In this document: positions 26,801-39,800 of the stretch, in pieces
Position numbering within the stretch: position 1 is the stretch's first letter
Layout of the letters: every line of letters begins with the position of its first letter
From: Bacillota bacterium
GTDB taxonomy: Bacteria > Bacillota > Clostridia > Acetivibrionales > DTU013
DNA length: 50,586 nt
Assembly: GCA_023399355.1 (NCBI GenBank)
Contig: JAEWQC010000149.1
Span: 1 to 50,586, forward strand
Direction: 5' to 3'
Made by a program: the position numbers and the translations under genes
The notes under the pieces: generated by a model
The model's input: the letters and a program-made list of their open reading frames with translations, nothing else
Told to the model about the DNA's origin: nothing
Databases searched by the model: none

Positions 26801-28883
26801 TTATTGATGCGTCAAAAACCAATGGAAGATATGCAAAACTAGCGGGCATATCGACATTGTCATTGGGCTTGATATATTCCTGAGCACACCATGATAAATA
26901 ATTCATCATGCCTATATGATAGATTTCAACCCCTTTGGGATTGCCTGTGCTGCCTGATGTATAAAGTATGTATGCAATATTCCGCGGATTTATTGGAATA
27001 TTAAGATTATCGTTTCTCTGGCTAAATAAAGCTTCCTGGCCTGAGTCAAGATTTATTCTTATGATTTCCCCGGTATTTAAGGGAATTTCAATGTTTTCAG
27101 CTGATAGCAGAACTTTTATATCAACATCCTTAATTATATATTCTATACGTTTTTCAGGATACCCCGGGTCAATAGCTACATAGGTTGCACCGCTCTTCAG
27201 CACGCCTAGCAGGCCTATAATCATATATACAGAAGGATTCAGGCAAATCCCGACTTTTTTATCCGGCCCCATGCCCAATGATTTTAAATAATGTGACAAT
27301 TGATTTGCTTTACGGTTTAATTGTTCATAGGTTAACTTTCCGTCATAAGATGAAACTGCTAATGCGTTTGGATTTCTTCTTACGTGTTCCTCGAATAAAT
27401 GGTGAACAAATGAATCTTGAGCAAACTCCCGTCTGGTATTATTCCAATCTATCAGCAGCTTCCCCTTTTCCTGCTCTGAAAGAATGGGTAGTTCATTAAT
27501 TCTTTGATTGGAATTGTCTATAATCCCATTAAGCAGTACAAGGAAATTACTGATCATTCTATTGATTGTATCAACCTTATACAAGTTGGTATTATACATA
27601 AAAACTCCGATAAATCTATCAGGCATCTCGGTAAGTGTAAGCATGATATCAAATTGTCCATCCTGCTGGGGTACCTCATAAGGGCTTATTTCCAAGCCCT
27701 CTGGAAGCTTTTCCATTAACATTTGTTGATATCTTAACAATTCAAAGGTTACCTGGAATACCGGAGAGCGTCCCGGGTCACGTTGAGGCTGAAGCTTCTC
27801 GACCAATAGCGGAAACGGATAATCGCCGTGCTTTATGGCATTTATAACAGTATCTTTAATCTGTCCGATGAAGTTGTCAAAGGTTGGGTTGTCACTGAAG
27901 TCGGCACGTATCGGGGTCATATTTATCATATATCCTACCACCGATTCAAAACCCTTCGTATTCCTTCCTGACAGTGGAATTCCAACAATAGCTTCATTTT
28001 GATTTGAATACCTGTGCAGCAAAACTTGAAAAGCAGAAAGCAGCAGTGCAAAAATTGTTACACCTTTGTTCTGGGCAAAATTCTTTAATTTTACTGAAAT
28101 CTCACTGTTTATTTCAAAAGGTATGGCAGCCCCATTAAACGTTTGTATTGCAGGGCGGGGGTTATCGGTTGCAATATTAAGAACGGGCAAATCTCCTTCA
28201 AGCTGTTCTTTCCAGTAATTTAAAAGTTGTTCACTCATTTGAGAATCGATTACTGAATCCTGCCATTGGATAAAATGATAGAATTGGGATGTGGGTCCAG
28301 GCAAAAAATCGCGTCTCCCATCTCTAAGACCATAATATGCAATGAATAGTTCCCTCTGTAAAATCATGAGAGACGAAAAGTCGCAAGCGATATGATGTAT
28401 GGAAAACACAAGAATAGCTCCGGTTGAATTATATCTGAACAAAGCTGTCCTCAAGACGGGGCCGGTTTCCAGGTTAAAAGGCCGGCGGTTAAATTGGGTA
28501 GTTAGTTCATTTATTTTTTTCTCATCTGCCCAGCTAACATCAATATCCTCACAAGAGATCTTTTGATAGGCTTTTACTGTTTGAACAGGGATTCCATCTT
28601 TCCTGGGGTAGATTGTCCTCAGCGCTTCATGCCTGTCAACCAGCATTTGAAGTGCTTTCCGCAAAAGTTCCATATTTATTTCCGAATGGATTCTGATTCC
28701 AAATGCAATATTATATGCTGTATTCCCGGGAGAACTTTCATGGATAAACCATAAAGCTTTCTGCCCATAGGACATCGGATAGGTTTTATCAGCAGGTCCT
28801 ATTTTTTTATGAAGCAACTCCTCAAGCATAGTCCGTTTTTCTTCTAATGAAAGCTGATTAATTTTCTCTTCAATATTATCCAT
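23805..28883 (-). CDS. NRPS C-A-PCP-TE fused to a PP-loop ATPase
   Basis: A 1692-residue protein. The C domain (about 36-450) has HHIACDF near 161. The A domain (about 495-985) has YTSGSTGNPKG near 639 and the final Lys in NGKIDR. Its specificity positions read DATKIGEVGK, closest to remembered Asn codes of the type DLTKxGEVGK. The PCP carries LGGHS (Ser near 1038). The TE (about 1085-1335) has GWCIG, so Cys1173 replaces the usual Ser; the usual LLDxxP Asp appears as Ser, and a His lies in GEHD near 1320. Residues about 1345-1692 hold a zinc knuckle (CTKC...CNYC), the ATP loop LSGGVDSS near 1411 and a CFVC pair, like N-acetyl sugar amidotransferases and thioamide-forming PP-loop enzymes. It should add one amino acid to the upstream polyketide and release it, perhaps as an amide or thio-compound. 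The ribosome site AAGGGGGAG precedes the ATG. Confidence 0.88.
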   Translation of the reverse strand: MDNIEEKINQLSLEEKRTMLEELLHKKIGPADKTYPMSYGQKALWFIHESSPGNTAYNIAFGIRIHSEINMELLRKALQMLVDRHEALRTIYPRKDGIPVQTVKAYQKISCEDIDVSWADEKKINELTTQFNRRPFNLETGPVLRTALFRYNSTGAILVFSIHHIACDFSSLMILQRELFIAYYGLRDGRRDFLPGPTSQFYHFIQWQDSVIDSQMSEQLLNYWKEQLEGDLPVLNIATDNPRPAIQTFNGAAIPFEINSEISVKLKNFAQNKGVTIFALLLSAFQVLLHRYSNQNEAIVGIPLSGRNTKGFESVVGYMINMTPIRADFSDNPTFDNFIGQIKDTVINAIKHGDYPFPLLVEKLQPQRDPGRSPVFQVTFELLRYQQMLMEKLPEGLEISPYEVPQQDGQFDIMLTLTEMPDRFIGVFMYNTNLYKVDTINRMISNFLVLLNGIIDNSNQRINELPILSEQEKGKLLIDWNNTRREFAQDSFVHHLFEEHVRRNPNALAVSSYDGKLTYEQLNRKANQLSHYLKSLGMGPDKKVGICLNPSVYMIIGLLGVLKSGATYVAIDPGYPEKRIEYIIKDVDIKVLLSAENIEIPLNTGEIIRINLDSGQEALFSQRNDNLNIPINPRNIAYILYTSGSTGNPKGVEIYHIGMMNYLSWCAQEYIKPNDNVDMPASFAYLPLVFDASITSIYTPLITGRYLLIPKKQGLEIFDDPDIQKGGFSYVKLTPAHLSLLKESFEKEKLNEFTKRVIVGGEALVSEQLNYFRKCNLDWTIINEYGPTETVVGSTVYCFPVKTDVPRNVPIGKPIMNTSIFILDSQSQLTPIGVIGEIAIGGIGVSKGYVNREDLTRQKYIPNPFSKGENNFIYKTGDLGRWLPDGNLEYFGRVDHQVKVRGYRIELEEVEAALTGSPGIKTAAVVTHETKSGDKQLVGYYVPDRGMSVTVQEITAYLKCRLPDYMIPSILIELDVIPLTHNGKIDRLLLSGMAVQKMSITNRNEIMSPLEEELAALWKQILHIDQVGKDDGFSQLGGHSLLAVQLISKIRQKFEKNIPVMELYPNGTIRRIASLLDVGHATVQNKKRGPVLIKKGKDNSKNIFLIHPGTGDIEMYTGLCKMLDDEFNCWGISADTQKLSVDKSIDIEKLACEYLNMVKEIQKDGPHFVAGWCIGGTIAFEMIRQIEEQDGKHGVLLMISSAAPTEDMIELTRDLNGLDILSEGLEAGKVSMEQALSVLPANMQWAVAINDIQTIDKLVEYFKFYKNLHEIRIRYTPVSNIETSVHYYKPETTLIDPQKWKKHCKGDFIVHSITGEHDTLFQEPNVFMLTEAINEILNANTHSSIKRCTKCTLPETFPNIRFDVDGVCNYCTQYYEGALKKTRFRIESESELIKNLQKFKRKGSRYDVLVPLSGGVDSSVTLIKIVEKFNLRVLAFHNDHGFEDNIATENVKKLCKAMNIDLIIKQQDLGFMKKLWKYTHEAKSRGLSACFVCGGIIYANSLEIADLYNIPMVINGYSKGQADMMADNENALEAWTGLLEEFQKDMDFFREFMYKQEPMKKQIVFKNKRDFENELPDGKMLVIPFYLFDFYKTDKEQLKSECRNRFDWKPLKYTYPSRTTNCTMVWLNTYVDICKLGYTMYDEEYAGIIRAGDMSRDQAIKDLTFNPPEGLVEELAEEIGTDLTKCKLDRHF

Positions 28884-28900
28884 AATTCTCCCCCTTTTAA

Positions 28901-29074
28901 TTAGAAATTAATAGTAATTTTATCGTTTTTCATCAGGGAATCTCGCCCTTCACACAGAAAATCCTCTGACCAAACAAACCCCGGTATTCGTTCTTTGAAT
29001 GGGGCAAATGTCAGATATGTCATATTCGCTTGGTCAAATGATATTTCAATCAGAATACGTTTTATAGTAATCAA
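28901..29074 (-). other. Short open stretch before the NRPS, possible gene remnant
   Basis: Between the giant PKS and the NRPS, 57 codons stay open from a TTG to a TAA just before the NRPS ribosome site. The translation has ordinary composition (segments such as MTYLTFAPFKER and IPGFVWSEDFL) but no ATG near its beginning, no clear ribosome site and no family I recognise. It could be the tail of a deleted gene or chance. The rest of the 219-base gap shows nothing else. Confidence 0.2.
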
Positions 29075-29102
29075 CTACGCTCAATGTTGTTTTATCTGCA
29101 AT

Positions 29103-32100
29103 TTACCGGATTTCACCGTCTTTTTCCAAAGCATTTGAAAAATCAGCTTGCAATGCATCCTCAGTCAACATCGTTAACAAAAGAGAATTGATATCTTTTT
29201 CTGATTTTGAGTCCAATTGCTCCAATAATTTTTTTGCAAATTCTGTTTCTTGTTGATCATCCTTTTCCAAAAATGTTTTATCAACTGATAAATCTATTGT
29301 ACTGGATTGCACAAGTGAAATTAATTCATCTGTCGTTATTCCTTCAAGAAATCTTACAATTGGTACATCTACTCCGGTTAATTTAGTAATTTGGTTACTT
29401 GCCTCCATTGCTATAATTGAATCAAGTCCCAGAGATACAAGGGGTTGAGCAGTATCAATCTGAAGCTCTTCAAACCCAAGTAACTGGCAAATTAACGTCT
29501 TAATCATCCTCTCCATATCATTATTCGATATCGCCTTTATCTCTTGTATCCTGTTGTCATTTATCCCTATATCCTCAGAATTTGTATCTGTATCCGACAT
29601 ATTAGCGAAATAGCCTGTCCGCAGATATCCCGGCAGATGCCTTAGGAATTTGGACCACTCCATACCGATTGCACCTATTTGCGGTATAGGCTGTGTAAGG
29701 AGTTTTCCCAGGATTTCCATCCCTTCATCGGGTAAAATGTCTGCGATCCCAATTTCCGTGTACCTTTGTTTGTTATAGCTATTTAATCCGGCAGCCATTC
29801 CCGCATCTTCCCACGGCCCCCAATCGATACTCATACCGGGGAGTCCCATATACCTTCTATGATGCATCAAGGCATCCATTGCCGAATTTGCTGCAGCATA
29901 ATTTCCCTGGCCTGGCGAGCCTATTAGAGATGCGGCAGAAGCATAACATATAAAAAAATCCAATTTCCTGCCCAGCGTAAGCCTATGCAAGTTTATGAGA
30001 CCTTTGGCTTTTGGTGCCATAACCTTCCTGAACCGTTCAGCAGTCTGCTGTACCAGGAATGCATCCTCTACAATTCCAGCACAATGAATTACTCCCCCAA
30101 CCTCCATGGAATCTGTATCAATTTTTTCAAATACTTTTGATAAAGCACTTTCAACCGATACATCGGCACAGATGACTTCCACACTTACATCCTTCAATTC
30201 TAAAAGCTTGATACTTTCCTGAGCACCAGGGGAAGGATTACTGCGCGATATCAATACGATGTGCTTCGCACCACATTCCGCAAGCCATTTGGCAGTCTTC
30301 AACCCCAAATCACCAAGCCCTCCGGTAATGATATAACACTTTGTACTGTATACGGGGGGGTGATTTTCCGTTTCAATAGCGTCATGCCTTGCCAGTCTGG
30401 CTACATAGCGTGTATTTCGTCTCCATCCCACTATACTTTCACAAGTCCTGTATTGTATTTCATCGGCTATCACCTTTGAATGCGCCTCATTTGGCGCTTC
30501 AATGTCTATACAGCAGCAATTTACTAAAGGGATTTCATAGTTAATCACCTGACATATACCCTTTAGTGGAGAGTGCACAATATTCAGCGGTTGAGGATAG
30601 CCCCCCACTGGTTGGGCCTTCTCGGTTATTACCCATAGTTTTATGACTGAATTTTTCTTTGCCAAGGCCTGAGCCAGATATAGCAAGCCATAGGTGCCTG
30701 GTGTCTGAAGTTCTTCAAAGCTGTCTGCAGATAATTCACCTTCCGGCGCTATCTCATTTAAAGCCATTGAATATATTACATCGCTGCAGTCAAAATCCTC
30801 CAGTATTTTTAGGTAGTGCCCTGGTACCCCAGTATCTATTTCCATCATTCCACTGTGTATTTCCTTATACTCAACTCCCTTATTGACCAAAATACAGCTT
30901 CGGTCTGTTTTTTCAAGACATTCTGCAATTTTTTCTCCAAAGCCCCTTCTATCATTAAATATTATTACATCGTTATGACTCAATAACGAATTCTCATGCT
31001 TGGATACAAGTTCCTGTTTTTCCCACTCAACTTTATATAGTCCCCCTTTTTCAGAAGGCAATTTTTGCCCTTTACTTTCATGACTGGCACGTCTTGCGTC
31101 AAGCCCATGTACTTCAACCAGCTTTGTCTCATCACAGCAAAGCACCAGGTCAAATACCAGTCTTCCATTAATCATATCCTGCTCTTTTACTATTACATAT
31201 CCCCACAACTTCTTTCCGGGAAATGCTCCATAGTATTTAAACCGTTCAATCCTATAGGGTACATAAGTCTCAGGGATTATGTCAGAATTTCCGATCGCGG
31301 CAGCTGCCAGCTGAAACAAGGAATCTGTTAAACCGGGATGCAATTCATAATCGCCTCCCCACAGATGCCCTTCCGGAGCTTTAAACCATGCAGCAGCCTG
31401 CCCTTCTCCGAGGAATATTTTATTAATGCATCGGTATGAATCCCCCAAAGTAATCTGTTGTGCTTCAAGCAGCTTGTAATAGTCGTCAGCATTTACCTCC
31501 GTAGTACAGCTTGCCATCAAATTCTCATACTTTACAGAGCGATTGTTTTCCATAGCATTCAAGCTTCTTATTTTTGTACTGGCGTGTAGAACATAGTCCC
31601 CCTCAGGACTTTTCTGATTCTGTTCAAGCACACTAATACACTTGACTGAGTAACCCTCATCAACATTACGTGACAGACAGACCTGAATTCTTTCGGCAAT
31701 GTCCTCCTTTAATTCCAATTTGTTTGAAAAGACAAGGTCCTCAAGTTGACATGGCTTATACCCACCTGCACACTTTATTGCCTCCATAAACATTGCAATG
31801 TAAGCTGATCCCGAAAGTATGTATTTCCCGAATACTTTGTGGTCTTTTAAATAGGGTTCAGTGTTTGTATCTATATATGACTCGAAAACGATATCCTTTA
31901 AAAGAGGAATTATGTATTGACTTTGCAACATTGGGTGCAGCTGTTTTTGTTGCATTTTCTGAGGCAGCGGAGCCTTATCAGTCATTTTTATCCAATACCT
32001 TTTCTTTATAAAAGGATATGTTGGAAGCGATACTATAGTTGGTTTCAGCCGCTGGCCGTAAAATGACTCCCAGTCAATATCAAATCCTTTGGTCCACAAT

Positions 32101-33830
32101 TGAGCTATCTTTGTAAGCTTGCCTTTTTCCATCCAATGACGTATCAACTCCATTGAATCCTCATCAACGCTTAGGAAATCAAGTTGTTTTTTAATTTCTT
32201 CTACGCTTCCGGTGTATACTTTCAAGCTGGATTCCTGCTCCTTGATGTATACTTCGAGTGCATTTGACAATTCTTCCATGCTGGATACTACTAAAGCCAG
32301 CCTATAGTCCATAGCCTCTCTGCCAGTCTGCAGACTGTATGCGAGATTTTCCAAAGAGGGCTGACCCCATTCGTTTATTTCTGAATCGACTAAAAATTTT
32401 GCAATTTTAACTGCATATATTTTGAGCTGTTGCTTCGATTTAGCTGAAAGTACGACTATCTCAGCCTTCGACAGGTCATTCGTTTTCGCCGGGTTATCAT
32501 CGTGTACATATTCTTCCAAAATCATATGTGCATTTGCCCCTCCAGCTCCGAATGAACTTATACCCGCCCTTCTTGGCTGCATTTTATCGTTTACTGTTTT
32601 AGTCTCCCAATTGCTCAACTTATTCTGTACATAAAATGCCGTTTCTCCAAATTGAATATTCTTATTGAGTATTTCACAATTGATAGATGGGACGAGCGTT
32701 TTATATTTCATCATAAGAAGTATTTTGCTTATACCGGCAATTCCAGCAGCAGACTCCAGATGACCTATGTTGGATTTTACCGAACCGATCGCACAATATT
32801 GTTTTGGGAGATCATGTTTTGAAGCTTTTGTAAATCCTTTCTGCAAGCCGGCAATTTCAATTGGATCCCCAAGCTCAGTACCTGTTCCATGAGCTTCAAT
32901 ATAATTTATCGTTTCAGGATCAATATTTGATCTTTTTAATGCATTATAGATCAATTCTGCCTGGGCATTGGGATTTGGTACTGTAAAGCCGCTGGTTTTC
33001 CCTCCGCTATTTACGAAAGATCCCTTGATAACTCCATAGATTTGGTTTCCATCAGCGATTGCCTTGCATAGCGGTTTCAACAGGAGAGCTCCCACGCCCT
33101 CTCCATCTACAAATCCATCTGCTCCATCGCCCAGGCTTTTGAGTTTATCATCTTTTGAAAGCATATTCATACCAGACAAGCGGATATAGTGCAAAGGATG
33201 AAGAATTAAATTTATTCCTCCGGCTAGCGCTACCTCACATTCATTTCTTTTAATGCTTTCACATGCAAGGTGAATTGCCGTAAGAGACGAAGAACAAGCA
33301 GTATCTATCGTAAAACTGGGACCTTGTAAATTTAGCACATAGGAGATTCTGTTCGCTACTGCCCAATAAGCCGAGTGAGCTCCGGTAAGGTTATCCCTTC
33401 CCCACTGTTCACCTGCTATCAGCTCATAATCAGGGTTCATTACACCCACAAAAACGCCTATACTGTTTCCAGCAGACTCTATATCCCTTTTGGTATACCC
33501 TGCATCTTCAAATGTTTCCCATGCGGTTTCCAGGAACAGTCTTTCTTGTGGATCCATTGCTTCTGCTTCCCTTGGAGATATATTAAAGAACAATGGGTCA
33601 AATTTATCTGCATCTTTAATAAAACCACCCCAACGGCTGTAGCTTTTACCCTTGTTTCGGCAATCAGGATCAAAATACTTCTCCCAGTCCCAGCGGTCGG
33701 AAGGAATCTCTGTAATACAGTTGCGTCCTTCTTTCATATTTTGCCAGAACTCCATTAAATCCTCTGACGCCGGATAGTGTCCACTTAAACCTATAACTGC
33801 AATATCTTCTCCAGCTGTTATATTGGCAGG
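29103..33830 (-). other. Giant PKS module 4: KS-DH-KR-ACP plus docking tail
   Basis: The KS is about 32510-33820. The DH is about 31020-31940 with HKVFGKYILS (Ser in place of the motif Pro) but an intact LHPGLTDSLFQ. The KR motif GGLGDLG is near 30320; this KR differs from the other three in its core (ASAASLIGSPGQGNYAAAN) and no methyltransferase follows. The ACP Ser (LGLDS) is near 29425. The last 75 residues or so are charged and helical, probably docking to the NRPS. Confidence 0.85.
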
Positions 33831-36800
33831 TGTGTCTATTACAGGCATTAATGACGATTGGTTTAATGACGGCGGCTTTATTGATAGCTCCATGGAGTTG
33901 AAACTGCTTTCCGTCTTTACCGACTTGCCGGTATTTACATTCTCCGCTGTAAGTTCGTCAACTTTAAAAATCTGCCTTACCTTGCTATTGTGATCTGTAA
34001 TGAAATAGCCTGCTAACTTTTCAATCGTTATGTTCTCAAATAATAGTGTTGCCGGGAGACTTCCAAAATCTTTTTCAAATTCCTTGTTTATCTGCATTAC
34101 GATTAATGAGTCAACCCCGTATTTCTCAAATGTCACATTATTATCCAGCGTTGATTTCTTAACCTTAAGCACCTTTACAAATATATCTTTTATGTAGTTC
34201 TCCAGTTTTTCCTGCAAATTAACATGTGATCCCACTAAATCCCCTCCCGGTGTGTTTTTATCCTGAATTACATTATTCTTTTGGTTAGATGAATAATATC
34301 CCATGTGAACGTTGTTCTCCAGTAATAACACACCATCGCTTTCACATATTATTACGTTTTGTCCAAAGCTGTTTTCACCGGATGGGCCATGTATGGAAAT
34401 GGATCTAAATCCAGCTCCGGCAAGTATTTTATTCCATGCTTCCAAATTCAATAGCGGAGAGCCTTTAATTCGAATATCAGGATCCTCGAATAACCACCAC
34501 CCTCCGGTTAAGCCAAAGGTTAATGTGGCAAAGTCCTGAAGTACGGTTGCTTCATTAATGACAAATACCCCATTTGCTTTTAACAGCTTCTTGGCATTAT
34601 TCAAGGAATCCGGCATTAACCTGGTCGCGTGAAGTACATTGCTAGCCAGTAACATATCCATACTCCCCGGCTCAAATCCCTGCTTTATCGGATCCTCTTC
34701 TATGTTCAGCAACATAAAATCAATATTCATCTGGCTATTGCCGAATACTTTTATTCCATAATCAATAAATCCTTTTGAAATATCTGTGTAGTAATATGTA
34801 AGATTTTGATCAGGGCACTTGAGCTTATCTAGTACCACTCTGGTTGTGCCGCCTGTTCCTGCCCCGATTTCCAGAATATTTATCCTTTCGTCCGGATTAG
34901 CTTTTTTTCTATTGGCAACATAAAGACAGACACTCTCGGCTACCATCTCATTAAAGTAGTCTGCAAGGCGATTTCCATTATAAACTTCCTCAACCAGGGA
35001 CATCGAGCCTTGGGGGAATAAGATCTCCATGTGTCCCATCTTTCCAGTGAGCACTTCGGGATATGATTTAATGGCTTTCCACAACAATTCTATATAAGGC
35101 TTCATTTCAGGCCAGGTATCCGCTAATGCCTGCCTCTCACTATCCAGTTCCGAATCCTCACACATGAAGGATGTAAATGCCTGTCCCCTCGATATCGTCA
35201 CATCGTTTACACATAAAAGGCTGTCCTTCAATAATATATCAATTATTGCATCCAGCAGCTTGTAGTACTTCGGGATTATTCCCAGTTGATCCTGCAGCTG
35301 TTTCATTGTATATGCTTCGTTTACACTTATAAATGCACCTATTTTCCCAAATGCTGAAACCAACAGCTTCAGCGCCAGCTTTTGAAGGGCTTCAAAGGGT
35401 TGTCTGTTATCATACTTATTGTCCGGAAGGCCAATTTTTTCATTGAGTTGTTCAGCGACATTATTGCAGCACGGAGGATGATCTGGTGCAAGCTTTTCAA
35501 ACTTATACCCATGGTCTACCCCCATATGCTTTAGTATTTTTTCATCTGCCTTAAAGACCATCACCTGAGGCTGTATAAGGTTCAGGACCTGTTTTACGGC
35601 CTCCATACCTTCTTCAGACTGTATTGAGCCAATTCCTTGAGCTTCAAACTGATCTCTGTAACTATCATTTGATACAACACCTACGCTCCCCCAATAACCC
35701 CAATTTATGATATGTACGGGATAGTCCACACAATTGCCCAGTGCCAATGCATAAGCATCCTTAAATGTAGATCCTGCAGCATAATTGCTTTGCCCCACAT
35801 TTCCAATGAAAGATTGAATTGAAGAGAAGAACATCATAAAATCAAGTTTTTCGTCTTTTAAAGCCTTATATAATACAGCACAACCATATACCTTAGGATT
35901 GAAAGCAGCTTTAAAGTCATCCTCGGTCATACGCACAATACCTGTATCCCTCAGTACAATTGCTGAATGGAATACACCGTTTATACCTCCATAAAGCTTC
36001 CTTACCTGTGTAACAACCCTTGTCATACTGTCAAGGTCGGTGATATCTCCCTGTAAGTAGGTTATTTCACCTCCGGTAGCTTTGATTGCTTCTATTGACT
36101 GTAATTTTACAGCATCCAAAGAACCTCTTCCAACCAGTACAAGTCTGGCCCCCTCTTTGCCTGCCAGGTATTTGGCAAGCTCCAGACCAATTCCTCCTGC
36201 ACCTCCTGCAATAAGGTACACACCACCCTTTCTGAAAGGCGAGCCATCCCAACTGCAATTGTACATAGGTACAAACTGTCTGATATATGCTTGTTCACCT
36301 CGTAGTGATATCACTTTTCCATCTATGCTTCCAGTCTCCGAAATAATCCCCGTTACAGAATCACTGGCTTCGTTAATATCAATACAGTCCACCTTCCATT
36401 TTGGAAATTCCTTGTCCATAGACAACGCAAAGCCTGTCAGACTGGCGGAAAAAGGATTTATTGTTTCTCCCGGGAGTATTGCAAAGGTTCGTGCTGTTAT
36501 TATCTTAAAATTCACACTTTTTTGACTCATATTTAGTTTATGTAAAACCTTTACAAGGTGGAATAACGAATAAACCCCTATACGCTGGCTTGCATCCAGT
36601 AAATTGATATCATCCAATTGGTTTGGAGTAAAATCCACACCGGAAATATAAAAGACTGTTCCAAAATCTCCGATCTCTCTGAGCCGTGATTCAAGGTTTT
36701 CAATATCTCTCGGCTTAATTCCGCAAGTCTTGTCATCACTTAAAAATAATTCATGTATTTTGCATCCGTCCAAGGCATCAACCAATTGTTCTTTAAGTTC

Positions 36801-39800
36801 GATACTGCCATGTGCATATACTATTAAAACAGGAGTATCAGCACGATGCCCCTCCTCACTGATGGTATCCGCTAATTTGGTTTTCACCCATAACGGACTA
36901 TATAGCATTGTACCCTGGGTATCCTTTGCCTTTCGTAATGCCACTTTATCCATTTGGATACACAGACGGCTATCCTTATCAATTATTGAAACGTTATAAC
37001 AATTCTCACTTATGAATTTTACATATGCAAAGCAGTTCAATTCAAGGGGTCTGAATATTTCTACCTTTTCTACCGAGAACGGCATTAAAAGACTCCTGTC
37101 ACCTGGCTTACGTCCAGCCACCATGCTTATAATCACCTGTAGAGCACTATCCATAAGCCCTGGATGAAGCATATAATTATCTAGATCCTGCCGGTACTCC
37201 GGTTTTGTACTTAAAGCCCCCAATGCTTCGCCTTCTGTGACCCATATACAATCAATACACTGGAAATAAGGCCCGTAATTTAATCCCAATCCATCAAACA
37301 ACGGATATATGTCCTTTTTTGACATCACATGACGGGCATCTTTTACTATATGACCAACGTCAACATATTGTTGCTGCCCATATCCAGTATTTTGTAAAAT
37401 ACTTGCTTTGAAATGGATTACTTCCCGACCGTTCTTGTGACTTCTTACCAGACAATTCATCCGGTATTCTTCTTCACTGAATACAATCTCCATATCTTTT
37501 TTATTCTCTTCCATAATACCGGGACTCACCCAGTAAATGTTCGTGAATACAAGAGGCCCCGCACCATTGGTTCTGCTGTATTCATTCCGAATCAATTCAA
37601 GATATCCTACACCGGGAAGTATCGGTTTTCCCAATGCCCTATGGTCTTTGAGCATGTTTTCTTCAACCGATAAGGTTTTTCTAAATATAACTTCTCCGGT
37701 CATTTCCCGGCTGCTATCCTTAATGTCTTCATTGTCTTCCACTTCGCCATGCTGTTTATTATGCATTATTTCTGAAATGTCTTCAGTATTTTCAAGCCAG
37801 TAGCGCTCTTTTGCAAAAGGATACCCCGGAAGAGGCACACGGAAGAAGGATGTTTTTGGATACAATACCGTCCAATCAATATCCTTGCCATTAACATAAT
37901 TTGTTGCCAAAGTAAGTAATACTCTCTTAAATTCTTCGTAATTTATGTAAGAGGATACCAGCATCTCTTTCAAAAGACCTGAAGCAAGTTCTACAGATTC
38001 ACCGGTATGAGTATCCGACTCCTTCTCCGGAGTAGTTATGGCTGTTGCCTCGCTTAACCCCGCACTCAACTTTTCTATCAGTTCCTGCATATCGGAAACA
38101 ATAAATACCGCTCTTTTATCGAAATGACTCCTGCCCATATGAAGGGTATATGCAATATCACCAAGCGCAAATTTACTACCCTTAGTAATTAACCATTTTG
38201 CAAGGTCGGAAATTTTCTGTGCTAACGCTTCCTGTGTTTTTGCTGATAACGGTATTGTATAGTATGGCCGGCTTATAACAGTTTTACGTGCTTCCTTGGC
38301 CTCTTCCAAAACCATATGTGCATTTGTGCCGCTAAACCCAAATGAGCTTATTGCTGCTCTCCTCGGATTACCATCCGTTTCATCCCAATCCCTGTAGTCC
38401 GTATTCACATAGAATGGAGTTTCCTTAAGCTTGAAATAAGGATTCTCTTCTTTATAATGTAAAGAAGGAACAAGTTTCTTATATTCCAGACATAATATAA
38501 CTTTGATAAGCCCTGCAACTCCTGCAGCGGTTAAAGCATGTCCAATATTCGTCTTAACCGCCCCTATTGCACAAAAACTCTTTTTCTGAGTGTATGCCCT
38601 AAATGCATCTGTAAGTGAATGGATTTCAATAGGATCTCCAAGTCTCGTTCCTGTGCCATGTGCTTCAACATAAGTTATTGTTTCAGGATTAATGCCACAT
38701 TTATCATATACCTCACGCTCAAGTTCAGTTTGTGAAACACCGTTTGGAGATGTAATTCCATTACTTTTGCCATCCTGATTCAAACTGCTCCCACGAATTA
38801 CTGCATAAATATGGTCGCCCTCAGCCATAGCAGCTTTCAATGGTTTGAGTATCACAGCCCCGACAGCTTCTCCAGGAATAAAACCATCAGCATCCTTATC
38901 AAATGCACGGCATTGTCCTGAAGGCGACAGAAGTCCTGCTGAACTTGCAAACAAGTGGAACTGGGGTGATGTAGGAATTGAAACGCCCCCTGCAATGGCA
39001 ATGTCGCTGGTCCCGTTCTTCAGGCTCTCATATGCTGTATGGACAGCAACCAGTGAGGATGAACATGCCGTATCAATTGCTACGCTGGGACCTTTCAGGT
39101 TTAAAAGGTAAGATATGCGCGCCGCAAGTATGGAATTGGAATTGCCAATAAACGAATATGCTTCCGGAGCACCTCCTGCAAGTCTATTTACATAATCACC
39201 GGCGCCACAACCTACAAACACTCCGCACTTTTTGCCATATAGATCCTTATCTGAATACCCGGCATCCTCCAGTGCATTCCATGCTATTTGCAGAAATCTT
39301 CTTTGCTGCGGGTCCATCCATTCTGCTTCACGCGGTGAGATATTGAAAAAAAGCGGATCAAACATATCAATATCCGACAACTGTCCTGAAAGGATATCCT
39401 GATCCTCAGCCAGCGAGTCCTCCAAATTCCATCTGGATGCCGGCACCTTTTTAACAGAGCTTCTTCCCTGGCAAAGATTGTCCCAGAATTGTTCTATATT
39501 CCCGGCATCAGGGAATTCACCAGCGATACCTGTTACTGCAACAACAAATCCGTCCTCCCCTTCAACTTCCAGGCACGTTGAATTAATACCTGTATTCCTG
39601 CTGCAGTCATATTGGTTGTCTACATCAAAACTATAAGCGGAAGGTTTTTCAACTGTCTTATTCTGCAAAGCAGAGTCATAGAAATCTCCAACATCATCAG
39701 ATTTTCTCCTATCAGCCGTATACGAAACCATCTCCTGAACCTCGGTCTCCGGTGCAAACGTCATATCGCCCCATTGTTCTTCAATATACCCACTCAGTGC

